DNA of 54,079 bases from Pseudomonadota bacterium. Lineage in GTDB: Bacteria; Desulfobacterota; Desulfovibrionia; Desulfovibrionales; Desulfovibrionaceae. The position numbers and the translations under genes are program-made. Within the stretch, counting starts at the first letter, position 1. Each line of letters begins with the position of its first letter. Of the stretch, positions 35,074 to 42,236 are shown piece after piece. The notes below the pieces were generated by a model that did not search any database, was not told the DNA's origin, and saw only the letters and a program-made list of their open reading frames with translations. The stretch is taken from contig JAHJLB010000012.1 of the NCBI GenBank assembly GCA_018822105.1, positions 1-54,079 on the forward strand, written 5' to 3'.

Positions 35074-35523
35074 TCAACCCCCGCCCTCTCCCACCACTTT
35101 CACCCGCACCCAGGCCGTCAGAAGCGCCAGGCCCAGCAGCACGGCGTCGCGGCCGATGTAGAAGAGCATGGACACGGGCTCGCCGGGGTCGGCGGGCCTG
35201 GTGGAGAAGCAGCCGCAGGCCACGTCGATGCCCCGGAAAAAGCTGACGATGAGCAGCAGCCAGAAGACCCCGAACAGCCCCGCCGTGAGCATTGCCGCGC
35301 CCTCGCTCCAGAACCCGGAGAACAGGCACAGGCCGAGGGCCAGCTCCAGCCACGGCAGCCACACGGCCACGGGGTTCAACAGCGCCTCCGGCAAGACGTG
35401 GTAGCCCTTGACCAGGGCCGCGAAGTCCTGGGGGTGGAGGATCTTGTCCGCGCTGGCGTAGAACAGCACCCCGGCCAGCGCCAGGCGCAGCGCGAAGTCC
35501 GCCGCGCCCAGCGGCACGGGCAT
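35074..35523 (-). CDS. MauE/DoxX-like membrane protein
   Basis: 149 residues, four membrane helices. ASADKILHPQDFAALVKGYHVLP is the family signature (shown as KILHP and YHVLP landmarks), and VACGCFS supplies the CxC seen in MauE-type proteins, which are linked to disulfide or thiol chemistry in the periplasm. The ATG overlaps the TGA of the rhodanese gene (TGATG), so translation is coupled. A longer in-frame extension upstream is a shadow of the rhodanese tail and is excluded. Confidence 0.85.
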   Translation of the reverse strand: MPVPLGAADFALRLALAGVLFYASADKILHPQDFAALVKGYHVLPEALLNPVAVWLPWLELALGLCLFSGFWSEGAAMLTAGLFGVFWLLLIVSFFRGIDVACGCFSTRPADPGEPVSMLFYIGRDAVLLGLALLTAWVRVKVVGEGGG

Positions 35524-36200
35524 CAGTTGTCGCAGTCGGTGCATAGCTTGTCCTTGGCCTTGGCTGGCTCGGCTGCCCGGCTCATCTTGGGCTCCGGGCT
35601 CGTCTTGGGCTCCGGGCTCGCCTTGGGCTCCTGGGCCGCCTTGGAGGCCTGGCGCATTTTCGGCGCTGGCCCGGCCTGGGGCGCGGGGGCCGCCTGCGCC
35701 GCCCGGACGCCGGACACCGGGAGCCTCTCGGCCTGCCACAGGCTCCAGCCGTTCTTCAGCACGTAGACGTTCTTGACCCCGGCCTCGCGCAGGTGCCTGG
35801 CCAGGGCGTGGCTCAGGGGGCACTGCTCACCGTCGCAATAGGCGATGACCGCGTCCTTGCCCGCCAGCCTGGGCTTCACGTCCTGGAATTCCGAAGCGAA
35901 ATTGCGCACGGGCAGGGAAATGGCGCCCTGGATGTGCCCCAGTTCAAACTCGAACTGGGAGCGGGCGTCGAGGAACGCGGCGCGGCCGGAGAGGAACAGC
36001 AGGGCCGCGTCCTTGAGGGCGATCTCGCCCGCGTCCTGGCCCGGCTGCGCCATATCGGGCGCGGCCCGGGGCGCGGTCAGGGGCGATGTCCGCAGCAGGG
36101 GCAGGCCATCGGGCCGTACGGCGTTGACCACAAGGGCGAGCGCAACGGACAGGGCGAGGATGCCGAGGCCTTGGCCGAGGATTCTGAGAACAAGACGCAT
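35523..36200 (-). CDS. Membrane-anchored rhodanese-like sulfurtransferase
   Basis: 225 residues: an N-terminal anchor or signal (LGILALSVALALVVNAV), a rhodanese domain (about 65-165, FLDARSQFEFELGHIQGA) with the active Cys in AYCDGEQCPLS, then an Ala/Pro/Lys tail with PEPK repeats that ends in CTDC. The outer location and the final CxxC suggest a role in periplasmic sulfur or thiol transfer with the coupled MauE/DoxX-like protein. The role is inferred from context. Confidence 0.85.
   Translation of the reverse strand: MRLVLRILGQGLGILALSVALALVVNAVRPDGLPLLRTSPLTAPRAAPDMAQPGQDAGEIALKDAALLFLSGRAAFLDARSQFEFELGHIQGAISLPVRNFASEFQDVKPRLAGKDAVIAYCDGEQCPLSHALARHLREAGVKNVYVLKNGWSLWQAERLPVSGVRAAQAAPAPQAGPAPKMRQASKAAQEPKASPEPKTSPEPKMSRAAEPAKAKDKLCTDCDN
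35581..35634 (-). repeat. Three 18-bp tandem repeats encoding PEPK(x)S
   Basis: Units at 35581-35598, 35599-35616 and 35617-35634 differ at one to two bases each. They encode PEPKMS, PEPKTS and (Q)EPKAS in the C-terminal tail of the membrane-anchored rhodanese. The Pro/Lys repeats probably form a flexible spacer between the catalytic domain and the terminal CxxC. Confidence 0.8.
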
Positions 36201-36322
36201 GGCGCCCTCCGGTGCAGGTCGGCCCTGGGGCTCCCGGCCCCGATGGGCCGGGCCAGGGGCCGCAACAGGGCGATGTCTACTCCAAGGCCCTGCGGAATGC
36301 AATTTCCCGCCCCGGCCCGCCC

Positions 36323-37600
36323 CTATCCCAGCAGGCTCCAGGCCGCGCCCGCGGCGCCCGCCGCCAGCACCAGGATGTGCACCCCGGTGTTCCAGCGCCA
36401 CAGGGCGCAGCCGCAGGCCGCGGCCACGGCCAGGGCGAAGGGGTCCGGCCCGCCGCCGAGCCGGGCCGGCCAGAAGGTGGCCGTGGCGAAGACCACGCCG
36501 AGCTTCAGGATCACCCCCACCACCGCCGCCGTGATGCCCGTGAGCATGGACTGGAGCCGGGGGTTGGCCGTGAGGGCCTCGATGTAGGGCGCGCCCGCGA
36601 AGACCAGCAGAAAGCTCGGCAGGAACATGCCGAAGGTGGTCAAGAGGCCGCCCAGGATGCCCGCCGCAAGCGGCTGAAGCGCGCCGGGGTGGTTCCAGGC
36701 CGTGAGGAAGCCCACGAACTGCGTGACCATGATCAGCGGGCCGGGCGTGGTCTCGGCCAGGCCCAGGCCCAGCACCAGCTGCTCCTGCCCCACCCAGCCC
36801 AGGCGCATGGCCATGTCCGAGACGTAGGACAGCACCGCGTAGGCCCCGCCGAAGGTCACGAAGCTGGCCTTGGAGTAGAAGTTCAGGATCTTCGGCAGCA
36901 GGGAGCCCGGTTCGGCCAGCAGGTGCACGGGCAGGGCCACGGCAAGCCAGAGGCAGGCGCCAAGGGCCGCCACGCGCCCCACGTGGCGCAGGGGCGGGGC
37001 CGCTGGCGGGGCCGCCGGGTCCTCCGGCAGGCACACGCCCCTGGGGCAGAAGATGTCCGGCCGCGCCTGGCCCAGCCACAGGCCCATGAGCCCGGCGGCC
37101 GCCACGATGCCGGGGAACTTGAGCCTCAGGACGTAGCCCATGAGGAAGCTGGCCGCCGCAAAGGCGTAGAACACCTGGTGGCGCAGGGCCTTCTTGCCGA
37201 TGCGCCACACGGCCTGGGCCACGATGGCCACCACCGCCCCGGCCACGCCCCGGAAGACCCCGGCCACCAGCGGCACCCCGCCGTGGGCCGCCGCCAGCCA
37301 GCTCAGCAGGAGCATGAGGCCCACGGAGGGCAGCAGGAAGAACAGCCCGGCCACGGCGCCGCCCATCTGGCCGTGCATGCGCCAGCCCAGGTACACGGCC
37401 AGCTGGTGCGCCTCCGGCCCGGGCAGCAGCATGCAGAAGCCCAGGGCGCGCTGGAACAAACGCTCCTCCACCCAGCCGCGGGCGTCCACCAGGTCCTTGT
37501 GCATCATGGCGATCTGGCCCGCCGGACCGCCGAAATTGATGAAGCCCAGGCGCAGCCAGTAGCGGAAGAACTCGCGGAAGGGGGGGGCGGTGACGCTCAT
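36323..37600 (-). CDS. chrA: Chromate transporter ChrA, two-domain
   Basis: 425 residues with two CHR domains. The first has LGFINFGGPAGQIAMMH and LLPGPEAHQLAVYLG; the second has FVTFGGAYAVLSYV and TTPGPLIMVTQFVGF. About ten membrane helices are present. The full-length two-domain form is known to export chromate in resistant bacteria; in sulfate reducers it may carry sulfate-like anions. Two rhodanese genes flank it. Confidence 0.92.
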   Translation of the reverse strand: MSVTAPPFREFFRYWLRLGFINFGGPAGQIAMMHKDLVDARGWVEERLFQRALGFCMLLPGPEAHQLAVYLGWRMHGQMGGAVAGLFFLLPSVGLMLLLSWLAAAHGGVPLVAGVFRGVAGAVVAIVAQAVWRIGKKALRHQVFYAFAAASFLMGYVLRLKFPGIVAAAGLMGLWLGQARPDIFCPRGVCLPEDPAAPPAAPPLRHVGRVAALGACLWLAVALPVHLLAEPGSLLPKILNFYSKASFVTFGGAYAVLSYVSDMAMRLGWVGQEQLVLGLGLAETTPGPLIMVTQFVGFLTAWNHPGALQPLAAGILGGLLTTFGMFLPSFLLVFAGAPYIEALTANPRLQSMLTGITAAVVGVILKLGVVFATATFWPARLGGGPDPFALAVAAACGCALWRWNTGVHILVLAAGAAGAAWSLLG

Positions 37601-37625
37601 AAGGCTCCTTGCCTCAGCCGCGCGG

Positions 37626-37934
37626 CTAGGCCCCGCCGGCGCTCCAGGCGGCCAGCCCGCCCGCGAGGTACCGGGCCTTGACCCCCCGCGCCGCGAGGGC
37701 CGCCTGCACCCCCTGGCTCACCGAGCCCCCGCGCACGCAGTAGACCACCACCTCGGCCCCGGCGGGAATGCCGCCCGCCCAGTCCTCCAGCAGCACCGGG
37801 GCGCGCCATTGGGCGCCGGGGATGCCCTGGGGGTCGCTCTCGTGGTCGTCCGCCCGGCGCACGTCGATGACCAGGGGCGGAGCGGCCGAGGCCAGCTCCT
37901 GGCGCAGTTGGTCGGGGGTCAGGGTCTTGTCCAT
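37626..37934 (-). CDS. Small single-domain rhodanese
   Basis: 102 residues, entirely one rhodanese domain with active loop CVRGGS in VVYCVRGGSVSQ. GGGAG lies before the start MDKTLTPDQL. It is cytoplasmic, without a signal. It precedes chrA by 25 bases in one operon; single rhodanese genes beside chrA are common, and a link to chromate or thiosulfate handling is inferred. Confidence 0.9.
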   Translation of the reverse strand: MDKTLTPDQLRQELASAAPPLVIDVRRADDHESDPQGIPGAQWRAPVLLEDWAGGIPAGAEVVVYCVRGGSVSQGVQAALAARGVKARYLAGGLAAWSAGGA

Positions 37935-38086
37935 GGTTTCGCTCCCTATGCGGAGGCCGCACGGCCATTGGTGTTGTCGTTGTCCTCGCCCCTGTCGTCC
38001 AGGTGCACCCCGGCCGGGAGCCCGGCATCTTCCATAACAGTGGCACGCGCGCCACATATGTCAAGGCAGGCGGCGGCTGTTTTGCG

Positions 38087-38116
38087 CAAAAAAAGAGGCG
38101 GGGGGAGCCCCGCCTC
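38087..38116 (-). terminator. Terminator after the csgG-like operon
   Basis: GAGGCGGGG (38095-38103) pairs with CCCCGCCTC (38108-38116), followed on the minus strand by TTTTTTT. It ends the three-gene minus-strand operon of the envelope cluster. Confidence 0.9.
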
Positions 38117-38140
38117 GCATGATCCGGTTGGGCTGGCTGC

Positions 38141-38434
38141 CTACTGGCCGCCGACCTTGACGCTGCCGACCTTGGTCTCGGCCTTGACGTTCTGGCCCTG
38201 GCCAACGTTGGTGACCTGGCCGGCCTTGCCCTTGATCTTGATGTCGCCGGTCTTGCCGCCTTCCTTCACGTCCACGGAATGGACATCGGTGGTGGCCTTC
38301 ACATTCTGGCCCGCGCCCACGTTGGTCACGGTGCCGACCTTGCTGTCCACGGAGATGTCGCCGGTTTTGGCGGCGGCGAGGGCCAGGGAAGCGCTGGCCA
38401 GGACGATGAATGCGCACAGAACGAGCTTTTTCAT
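38141..38434 (-). CDS. Exported two-repeat protein (beta-repeat paralog 1)
   Basis: 97 residues. A clear signal peptide (LVLCAFIVLASASLALA) leaves about 75 residues built of two tandem units of about 37. Each unit starts KTGDI, contains VTNVG-x-GQNVKA and ends V-x-SV-x-V; about two thirds of positions match. The Gly/Asn/Val alternation suggests beta strands, as in curlin-like fibre subunits, but the true curlin Q/N spacing is not exact. GGGGGAG precedes the ATG. It is last in an operon with the CsgG-like lipoprotein. Confidence 0.82.
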   Translation of the reverse strand: MKKLVLCAFIVLASASLALAAAKTGDISVDSKVGTVTNVGAGQNVKATTDVHSVDVKEGGKTGDIKIKGKAGQVTNVGQGQNVKAETKVGSVKVGGQ

Positions 38435-38537
38435 GAATCTCCCCCTTGAGCTACAGGTTGGGCTTGGGTTGCCACAAAACACACTCCCGTGCCTGCGCGC
38501 CCTCCTGCCGACAGGGAGCGCGCAGGCTTCATCAACC

Positions 38538-40199
38538 TTACTTGGCCTTGGTGGTGATGGCGATGGAGCGCTCCACCACGCTTGCGCTGGCGCCGGGGGC
38601 CTGCTGCGGCTTCATGGGCGGCGCGGCCTCGCGGGACTCCGTGGCCACGGTCTTGGCCGGGGCCGCCTCGGAGATCTTGATGCCCCGCGAGAGGTTGGTC
38701 AGGGCCTTCTGCCCGCCCTCCAGGGCCAGCATACCGCCCGCGCCCGCGCCCAGGGAGCGCGTCTTGACCTCGGGCAGGCGGGACTCGCTGGCGTAGAGCA
38801 TGATGCGCTCCGCCCCGTAGGGCGGGGCCACGTCCAGGGTGAAGCCGTCGGTGCCCTCGGGCACGGTGTAGGTGCGGCCGCCCTTGAAGAAGTCGAGGCT
38901 GCGGTGGCCGTTGGGCAGAAGCTGCACGGTCTGGCCGTCGGCGGTGAGGTAGACGATCTTGCCGTAGAAGTCCTTGTTGCCCTGGAGGTTGATGACGATC
39001 TTCTCGCCCTTCTTGAAGACCTGCTTGTCCGTCCAGATCTTCACGTCCAGGGGCACGCCGGGCTGGGTGTTCTGGTTGGCGGCGCGGCCCACCACCGAGG
39101 CCCCGTCCATGGTCATGGCCGCGGCCACCGGGGCCGCGGTGCCGGCGACCTTGCTCTTCTCGCCCACCACCGGGGCGTTGAGGAAGAGCTGCTCGTAGAA
39201 GTTCTCGTCCAGGCTCTTGGCCGGGAAGCCGTAGGCCGTGGACACGGCCTGGATGGCCCCGGCGGTCTCGGCGTCCAGGTTGCCGCTGGCGCGCAGGGTG
39301 CGGAAGCCGTAGACATAGAGCAGGTTCTGGATCATGCGCACGCGGCTCTGCTGGTTGGCATCCAGGTACTGGTCGCGGATGTTCTCGATGACCACGGCAT
39401 CCGGCTTGGCGCCCTGGTCCACGCACTTCCAGTAGGGCAGGTTCAGGTACTTGCCCAGGGTCTCCAGCACGGAGAGCTCCACCAGCACGCGCACGGCGGC
39501 GTGGCGGCCCTGGATCTTCTTGACGCTGCTCTTGTAGCCGAAGCTGGCCCCGAAGATGGAGAAGCCGATGTCCAGGTCGCTGGCGCCCTTGAAGACCTTC
39601 ATGGTGTTCACGGCCTGCACGCGGGGCACCATGGCCATGGTCTCGATGTCCGTGATGTTCAGGTCGATGGTGATGCTGGACACCGAGTCGCGGTCCTGCT
39701 TGCCCATGTCCACGCTGGGGGAGTTCTTGCCCGCGCCGAAGGCGCCGCCGAAGTCCAGGCCCGAGCTGCCGGATTCCAGGGAGCGGTCGAACTCGGTGAT
39801 GCCGCCGTTGAGCACGACGTCGGGCTTGGTCTTGCCCTCCAGGGTGGTCATGTTCAGCGCGGCCTGGTTCTTGATGTAGATGGGGTCGTAGGGGATGAAC
39901 ACGATGCTGCCGCCCACGCTGTTGATGGCGCTCATGATCATCTTGGTGATGTCAAAGGGGATTTCCGCGCCCGTGGCCTGCGAGGAGCCGGTTTCGTCCT
40001 GCACTTGGGTGGTCTGCACGCGCAGGGTGCCCACGCGGAACTCCCGGGTCAGCCGCCCGAATTTCTTGAGCGCCTGGGAATAGGAGGTCTCCGTGGCCTT
40101 GGGGGCCTCCACGGGCAGGGTCACGTCCGTAGGCTGCTTGCAGGAGGCCATGAGCAGGGCCATGGCCAGAACGGTGACAAGCATCTGGCGTGTCTTCAT
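38538..40199 (-). CDS. CsgG-like lipoprotein with peptidoglycan-binding and DUF4384-type regions
   Basis: 553 residues. Lipobox MASC (Cys20) marks an outer-membrane lipoprotein. The N-terminal 250 residues look like CsgG/HfaB (VVLNGGITEFDRSL, SITIDLNITDIETMAMV), the family that forms secretion pores for curli and holdfast proteins. Then comes a helical peptidoglycan-binding-like part (IRDQYLDANQQSRVRMIQNLLYVYGF landmarks: DQYLDAN, YVYGF, SGNLDAETAGAIQAV). Last is a DUF4384-type beta domain (FKKGEKIVINLQG, LLPNG, YTVPEG, PPYGAERIMLYAS). I infer an envelope export or assembly platform for the repeat proteins beside it. Confidence 0.8.
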   Translation of the reverse strand: MKTRQMLVTVLAMALLMASCKQPTDVTLPVEAPKATETSYSQALKKFGRLTREFRVGTLRVQTTQVQDETGSSQATGAEIPFDITKMIMSAINSVGGSIVFIPYDPIYIKNQAALNMTTLEGKTKPDVVLNGGITEFDRSLESGSSGLDFGGAFGAGKNSPSVDMGKQDRDSVSSITIDLNITDIETMAMVPRVQAVNTMKVFKGASDLDIGFSIFGASFGYKSSVKKIQGRHAAVRVLVELSVLETLGKYLNLPYWKCVDQGAKPDAVVIENIRDQYLDANQQSRVRMIQNLLYVYGFRTLRASGNLDAETAGAIQAVSTAYGFPAKSLDENFYEQLFLNAPVVGEKSKVAGTAAPVAAAMTMDGASVVGRAANQNTQPGVPLDVKIWTDKQVFKKGEKIVINLQGNKDFYGKIVYLTADGQTVQLLPNGHRSLDFFKGGRTYTVPEGTDGFTLDVAPPYGAERIMLYASESRLPEVKTRSLGAGAGGMLALEGGQKALTNLSRGIKISEAAPAKTVATESREAAPPMKPQQAPGASASVVERSIAITTKAK

Positions 40200-40257
40200 A
40201 ATGCCAACTCCTTCTTTATATCCGGCTGCGGGCCGCCCGCGCAGGCGTCAGCGGACT

Positions 40258-40590
40258 CTACTTCTTGACTATGCTCTTGTTGCCCTTGCCCTCGTCGATG
40301 ATGACGATGTCTCCGTAGATGTTGCCGCCGGCCACGACGCTGTTGATGTTCGTGTCGCCGCTGCCGGCCTCGATGGAGCCGCCCTTGTCGCGCTTGGCGT
40401 CGCTCTTGGCCTTGACCTTCTCGTACTTGACGTTGGTGCCCTTCTTCAGGGTGTTGTCGAACTCAAAGCCGTCATCGTGGTCGATCTTGTCGTCGATGTC
40501 CTTGGCCAGGCCGACCCCGCCCAGGGCCAGGGTCAGGGCCAGGGTCAGGGCCAATAGGAGAGCGGACACGGCGATGCCTCTGCGTTTCAT
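40258..40590 (-). CDS. Exported small protein, Asn/Gly-rich C-terminal half
   Basis: 110 residues. The signal peptide holds a TLAL repeat (LLALTLALTLALGG). The mature part is Asp/Lys-rich (DDKIDHDDGFEF) and then reads GDTNINSVVAGGNIYGDIVII, with the Asn/Gly/Val pattern of beta-repeat proteins. It does not align end to end with the two paralogs nearby. It is first in the operon and has the best promoter of the cluster. GGGGGA precedes the ATG. Confidence 0.78.
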   Translation of the reverse strand: MKRRGIAVSALLLALTLALTLALGGVGLAKDIDDKIDHDDGFEFDNTLKKGTNVKYEKVKAKSDAKRDKGGSIEAGSGDTNINSVVAGGNIYGDIVIIDEGKGNKSIVKK

Positions 40591-40688
40591 GACGTCCCCC
40601 TTGCAGTCCCGACGCCACGCGCCGCCAGCCGCACAGGCACCATGCCCGGCGCTGCGGCGTCCGCATCTGGTCCCTGCAGGTTGCAAAA

Positions 40689-40717
40689 AAAATAGCCTGA
40701 AGACCGCATCCTGTCAA
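40689..40717 (-). promoter_or_regulatory. Strong promoter of the minus-strand csgG-like operon
   Basis: On the minus strand TTGACA (complement of 40712-40717), exactly 17 bases, then TATTTT (complement of 40689-40694). It is one of the best sigma70 matches in the window and gives a leader of about 95 bases before the first gene. Confidence 0.68.
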
Positions 40718-40756
40718 GGAGCGCCCCGGCTTTCCCGCCCTGAAACGGCCAATCTG

Positions 40757-40786
40757 TTGCCTTGAGGCCAAGCCTCATGTTATGAG
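40757..40786 (+). promoter_or_regulatory. Promoter of paralog 2 with inverted repeat in spacer
   Basis: TTGCCT (40757-40762), an 18-base spacer and TATGAG (40781-40786). Within the spacer TGAGGC (40763-40768) and GCCTCA (40772-40777) form a perfect inverted repeat around CAA, placed like an operator. It lies about 85 bases before the start at 40870. Confidence 0.48.
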
Positions 40787-40869
40787 CAGACGCGGCCCGT
40801 TCCCCAACCATCCGCCCGCGCGGCGACAAGGCCCTGGCCGCCGCCGCACCCAGCCACAGGGAGGCACCC

Positions 40870-41214
40870 ATGCGCACCAGACTTCCCGCCGCAGCGCGCC
40901 GTCCCGGCAGGGTCCTGCCGGCCCTGGCGCTTCTTGGCCTGGCGGCCCTGAGCCTGGGCCCGGAGGCCCGGGCCGGCCAGATCCGCGAGAGCGACCTGCA
41001 CATCTCAAGCACCATCGGCAAGGTGGTCACCACCGCCGAGGGGGACAAGGTCGATGCCCGGAGCTCGGTGCACTCCGTGGACATCAAGCGCGGCAGCAGC
41101 ACCGGCGAGGTGCACATCACCGGCCAGGCCGGGCGCGTGACCACCCAGGCCGGCGGCCAGAACACCAGCGCCGCCAGCACCGTCGGCGGGGTCAAGGTCG
41201 GCGACAACAAGTAG
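40870..41214 (+). CDS. Exported two-repeat protein (beta-repeat paralog 2)
   Basis: 114 residues with a longer signal peptide and GGGAGGC before the ATG. The mature part aligns with paralog 1: VHSVDIKRG matches VHSVDVKEG, and TGEVHITGQAGRVTT matches TGDIKIKGKAGQVTN, ending V-GGVKVG. The first unit has lost most GQN residues (EGDKVDA). It is transcribed alone from a divergent promoter. Duplication followed by divergence is clear; the role as secreted subunit or regulator of assembly is inferred. Confidence 0.82.
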   Translation: MRTRLPAAARRPGRVLPALALLGLAALSLGPEARAGQIRESDLHISSTIGKVVTTAEGDKVDARSSVHSVDIKRGSSTGEVHITGQAGRVTTQAGGQNTSAASTVGGVKVGDNK

Positions 41215-41220
41215 CCCGCG

Positions 41221-41547
41221 CTACTTCCTGCCCTTGGCGGAGGCGATGACGTCTCCGGCGGCGCGGCCCGGGGCGACCTTGCCCTGGTAGATGAGCTGGG
41301 TGTCGCCGGCGCCCTCCTGGGCGTCCTTCTTGCCGCGCTCCTGCCAGAGCCAGACATGCCCGTCCCTGGTGTCCAGGATGAGGACCTTGGGCGGATAGAG
41401 GTTGTTGTCGCCGCTCTGCACCACCACGGGCTTGTAGCGCCTGACCTCCTCGGCCTGGGCCGGCGCGGCCAGGGCCAGGGTCAGGGTCAGGCCGAAGAGG
41501 GCCAGGGCCAGGGCGAAAGGCTTGCGAAACTGCCCACGCGTGTTCAT
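41221..41547 (-). CDS. Exported small protein, unknown
   Basis: 108 residues: signal peptide (ALALALFGLTLTLALAAPAQA) and about 75 mature residues. VLILDTRDGHVWLWQE looks like a short beta-propeller-like or quinoprotein-type strand seen in many small exported proteins, with Lys-rich ends. I do not recognise a family. It converges with paralog 2, with only 6 bases between their stops. GGAGG lies before the ATG. Confidence 0.72.
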   Translation of the reverse strand: MNTRGQFRKPFALALALFGLTLTLALAAPAQAEEVRRYKPVVVQSGDNNLYPPKVLILDTRDGHVWLWQERGKKDAQEGAGDTQLIYQGKVAPGRAAGDVIASAKGRK

Positions 41548-41655
41548 AAGACCTCCAGGGTTGCCGCGCCGGGGGGCGCGTCTTTTCCGGGACCTGAGCC
41601 ACATCTGCCAAATTCCCGGCCCGTGCGCAAGACGCTTTGCCCAAGGCCGGGCATG

Positions 41656-41684
41656 TTGCCAGAATCGTCGGCTTCGGGCATAGT
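41656..41684 (+). promoter_or_regulatory. Promoter with GCTTCGGG block (exported protein / CsgG-like operon)
   Basis: TTGCCA (41656-41661), 17 bases that end in GCTTCGGG, then CATAGT (41679-41684). The caspase-like gene has the same TTGCCA and the same GCTTCGGG in the same place (44899-44927), so a common regulator or sigma preference is likely. Confidence 0.55.
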
Positions 41685-41735
41685 GCAGGCAATGACGCCC
41701 GACTTGCGCGCCTAGCCGGGCACAGGAGGTGCGAG

Positions 41736-42188
41736 ATGACCCGAGACCGCAGCCGCCGGAGCCCCCGGGCCGCCCTGGCAACGGCAGCCCTGGCCATGTT
41801 TCTCGCCGCCCTGCCCGCTGCGGCCCTGGCGGCGGACGAAACCTACCACGGCAAGCCCACGGAAAGCCAGCTCGTCCGCGCGGGCTACCGCTTCGCCGGA
41901 GAGAAGTTCGAGGACAAGTTCCCGGAAATCCCCGGCGACGAGACCAACATCCGCATCTTCAAGAAGGGCCAGGAAACCCTGGGCCTGTACATCCTGCCCA
42001 GCGGGCAGACCTACGGCTACGCGGTGAAGATGGGCAACCAGCCCATCACCGCCTACATCGACGAATACAACACCGGCTACTGCGAGAAGGACTTCGGCGA
42101 CGGCGAGAGCTTCCGCATCGACTTTGCGTCCTATCGCCTGGGCCAGCGCGGAGAACCGGGCAGGCAGCGCTCTGTCCGGCGCAGATAG
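41736..42188 (+). CDS. Exported protein, unknown
   Basis: 150 residues, AGGAGGT before the ATG. The signal peptide (ALAMFLAALPAAALA) is followed by a compact mostly beta domain (FKKGQETLGLYILPSGQTYGYAV) with one cysteine and a basic tail RRR. No family is recognised. It is 48 bases before the CsgG-like/TPR gene, in one operon. Confidence 0.75.
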   Translation: MTRDRSRRSPRAALATAALAMFLAALPAAALAADETYHGKPTESQLVRAGYRFAGEKFEDKFPEIPGDETNIRIFKKGQETLGLYILPSGQTYGYAVKMGNQPITAYIDEYNTGYCEKDFGDGESFRIDFASYRLGQRGEPGRQRSVRRR

Positions 42189-42236
42189 GCCACACAGCGC
42201 CACGCGCGCGCCAAACCAGCCCGAGGAGGACTTCAC

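Noticed and set aside
35524-35823. A collagen-like (GAQGEPGAQDEPG) N-terminal extension of the MauE/DoxX-like protein
   Set aside because: It is the out-of-frame reading of the PEPK repeats in the rhodanese gene; the TGATG overlap gives a normal MauE/DoxX start.
37590-40268. A very long plus-strand open frame across the rhodanese and CsgG-like genes
   Set aside because: Rich in Gly/Ala/His/Val with no motif; it is the antisense shadow of clear minus-strand genes, as expected at this GC content.
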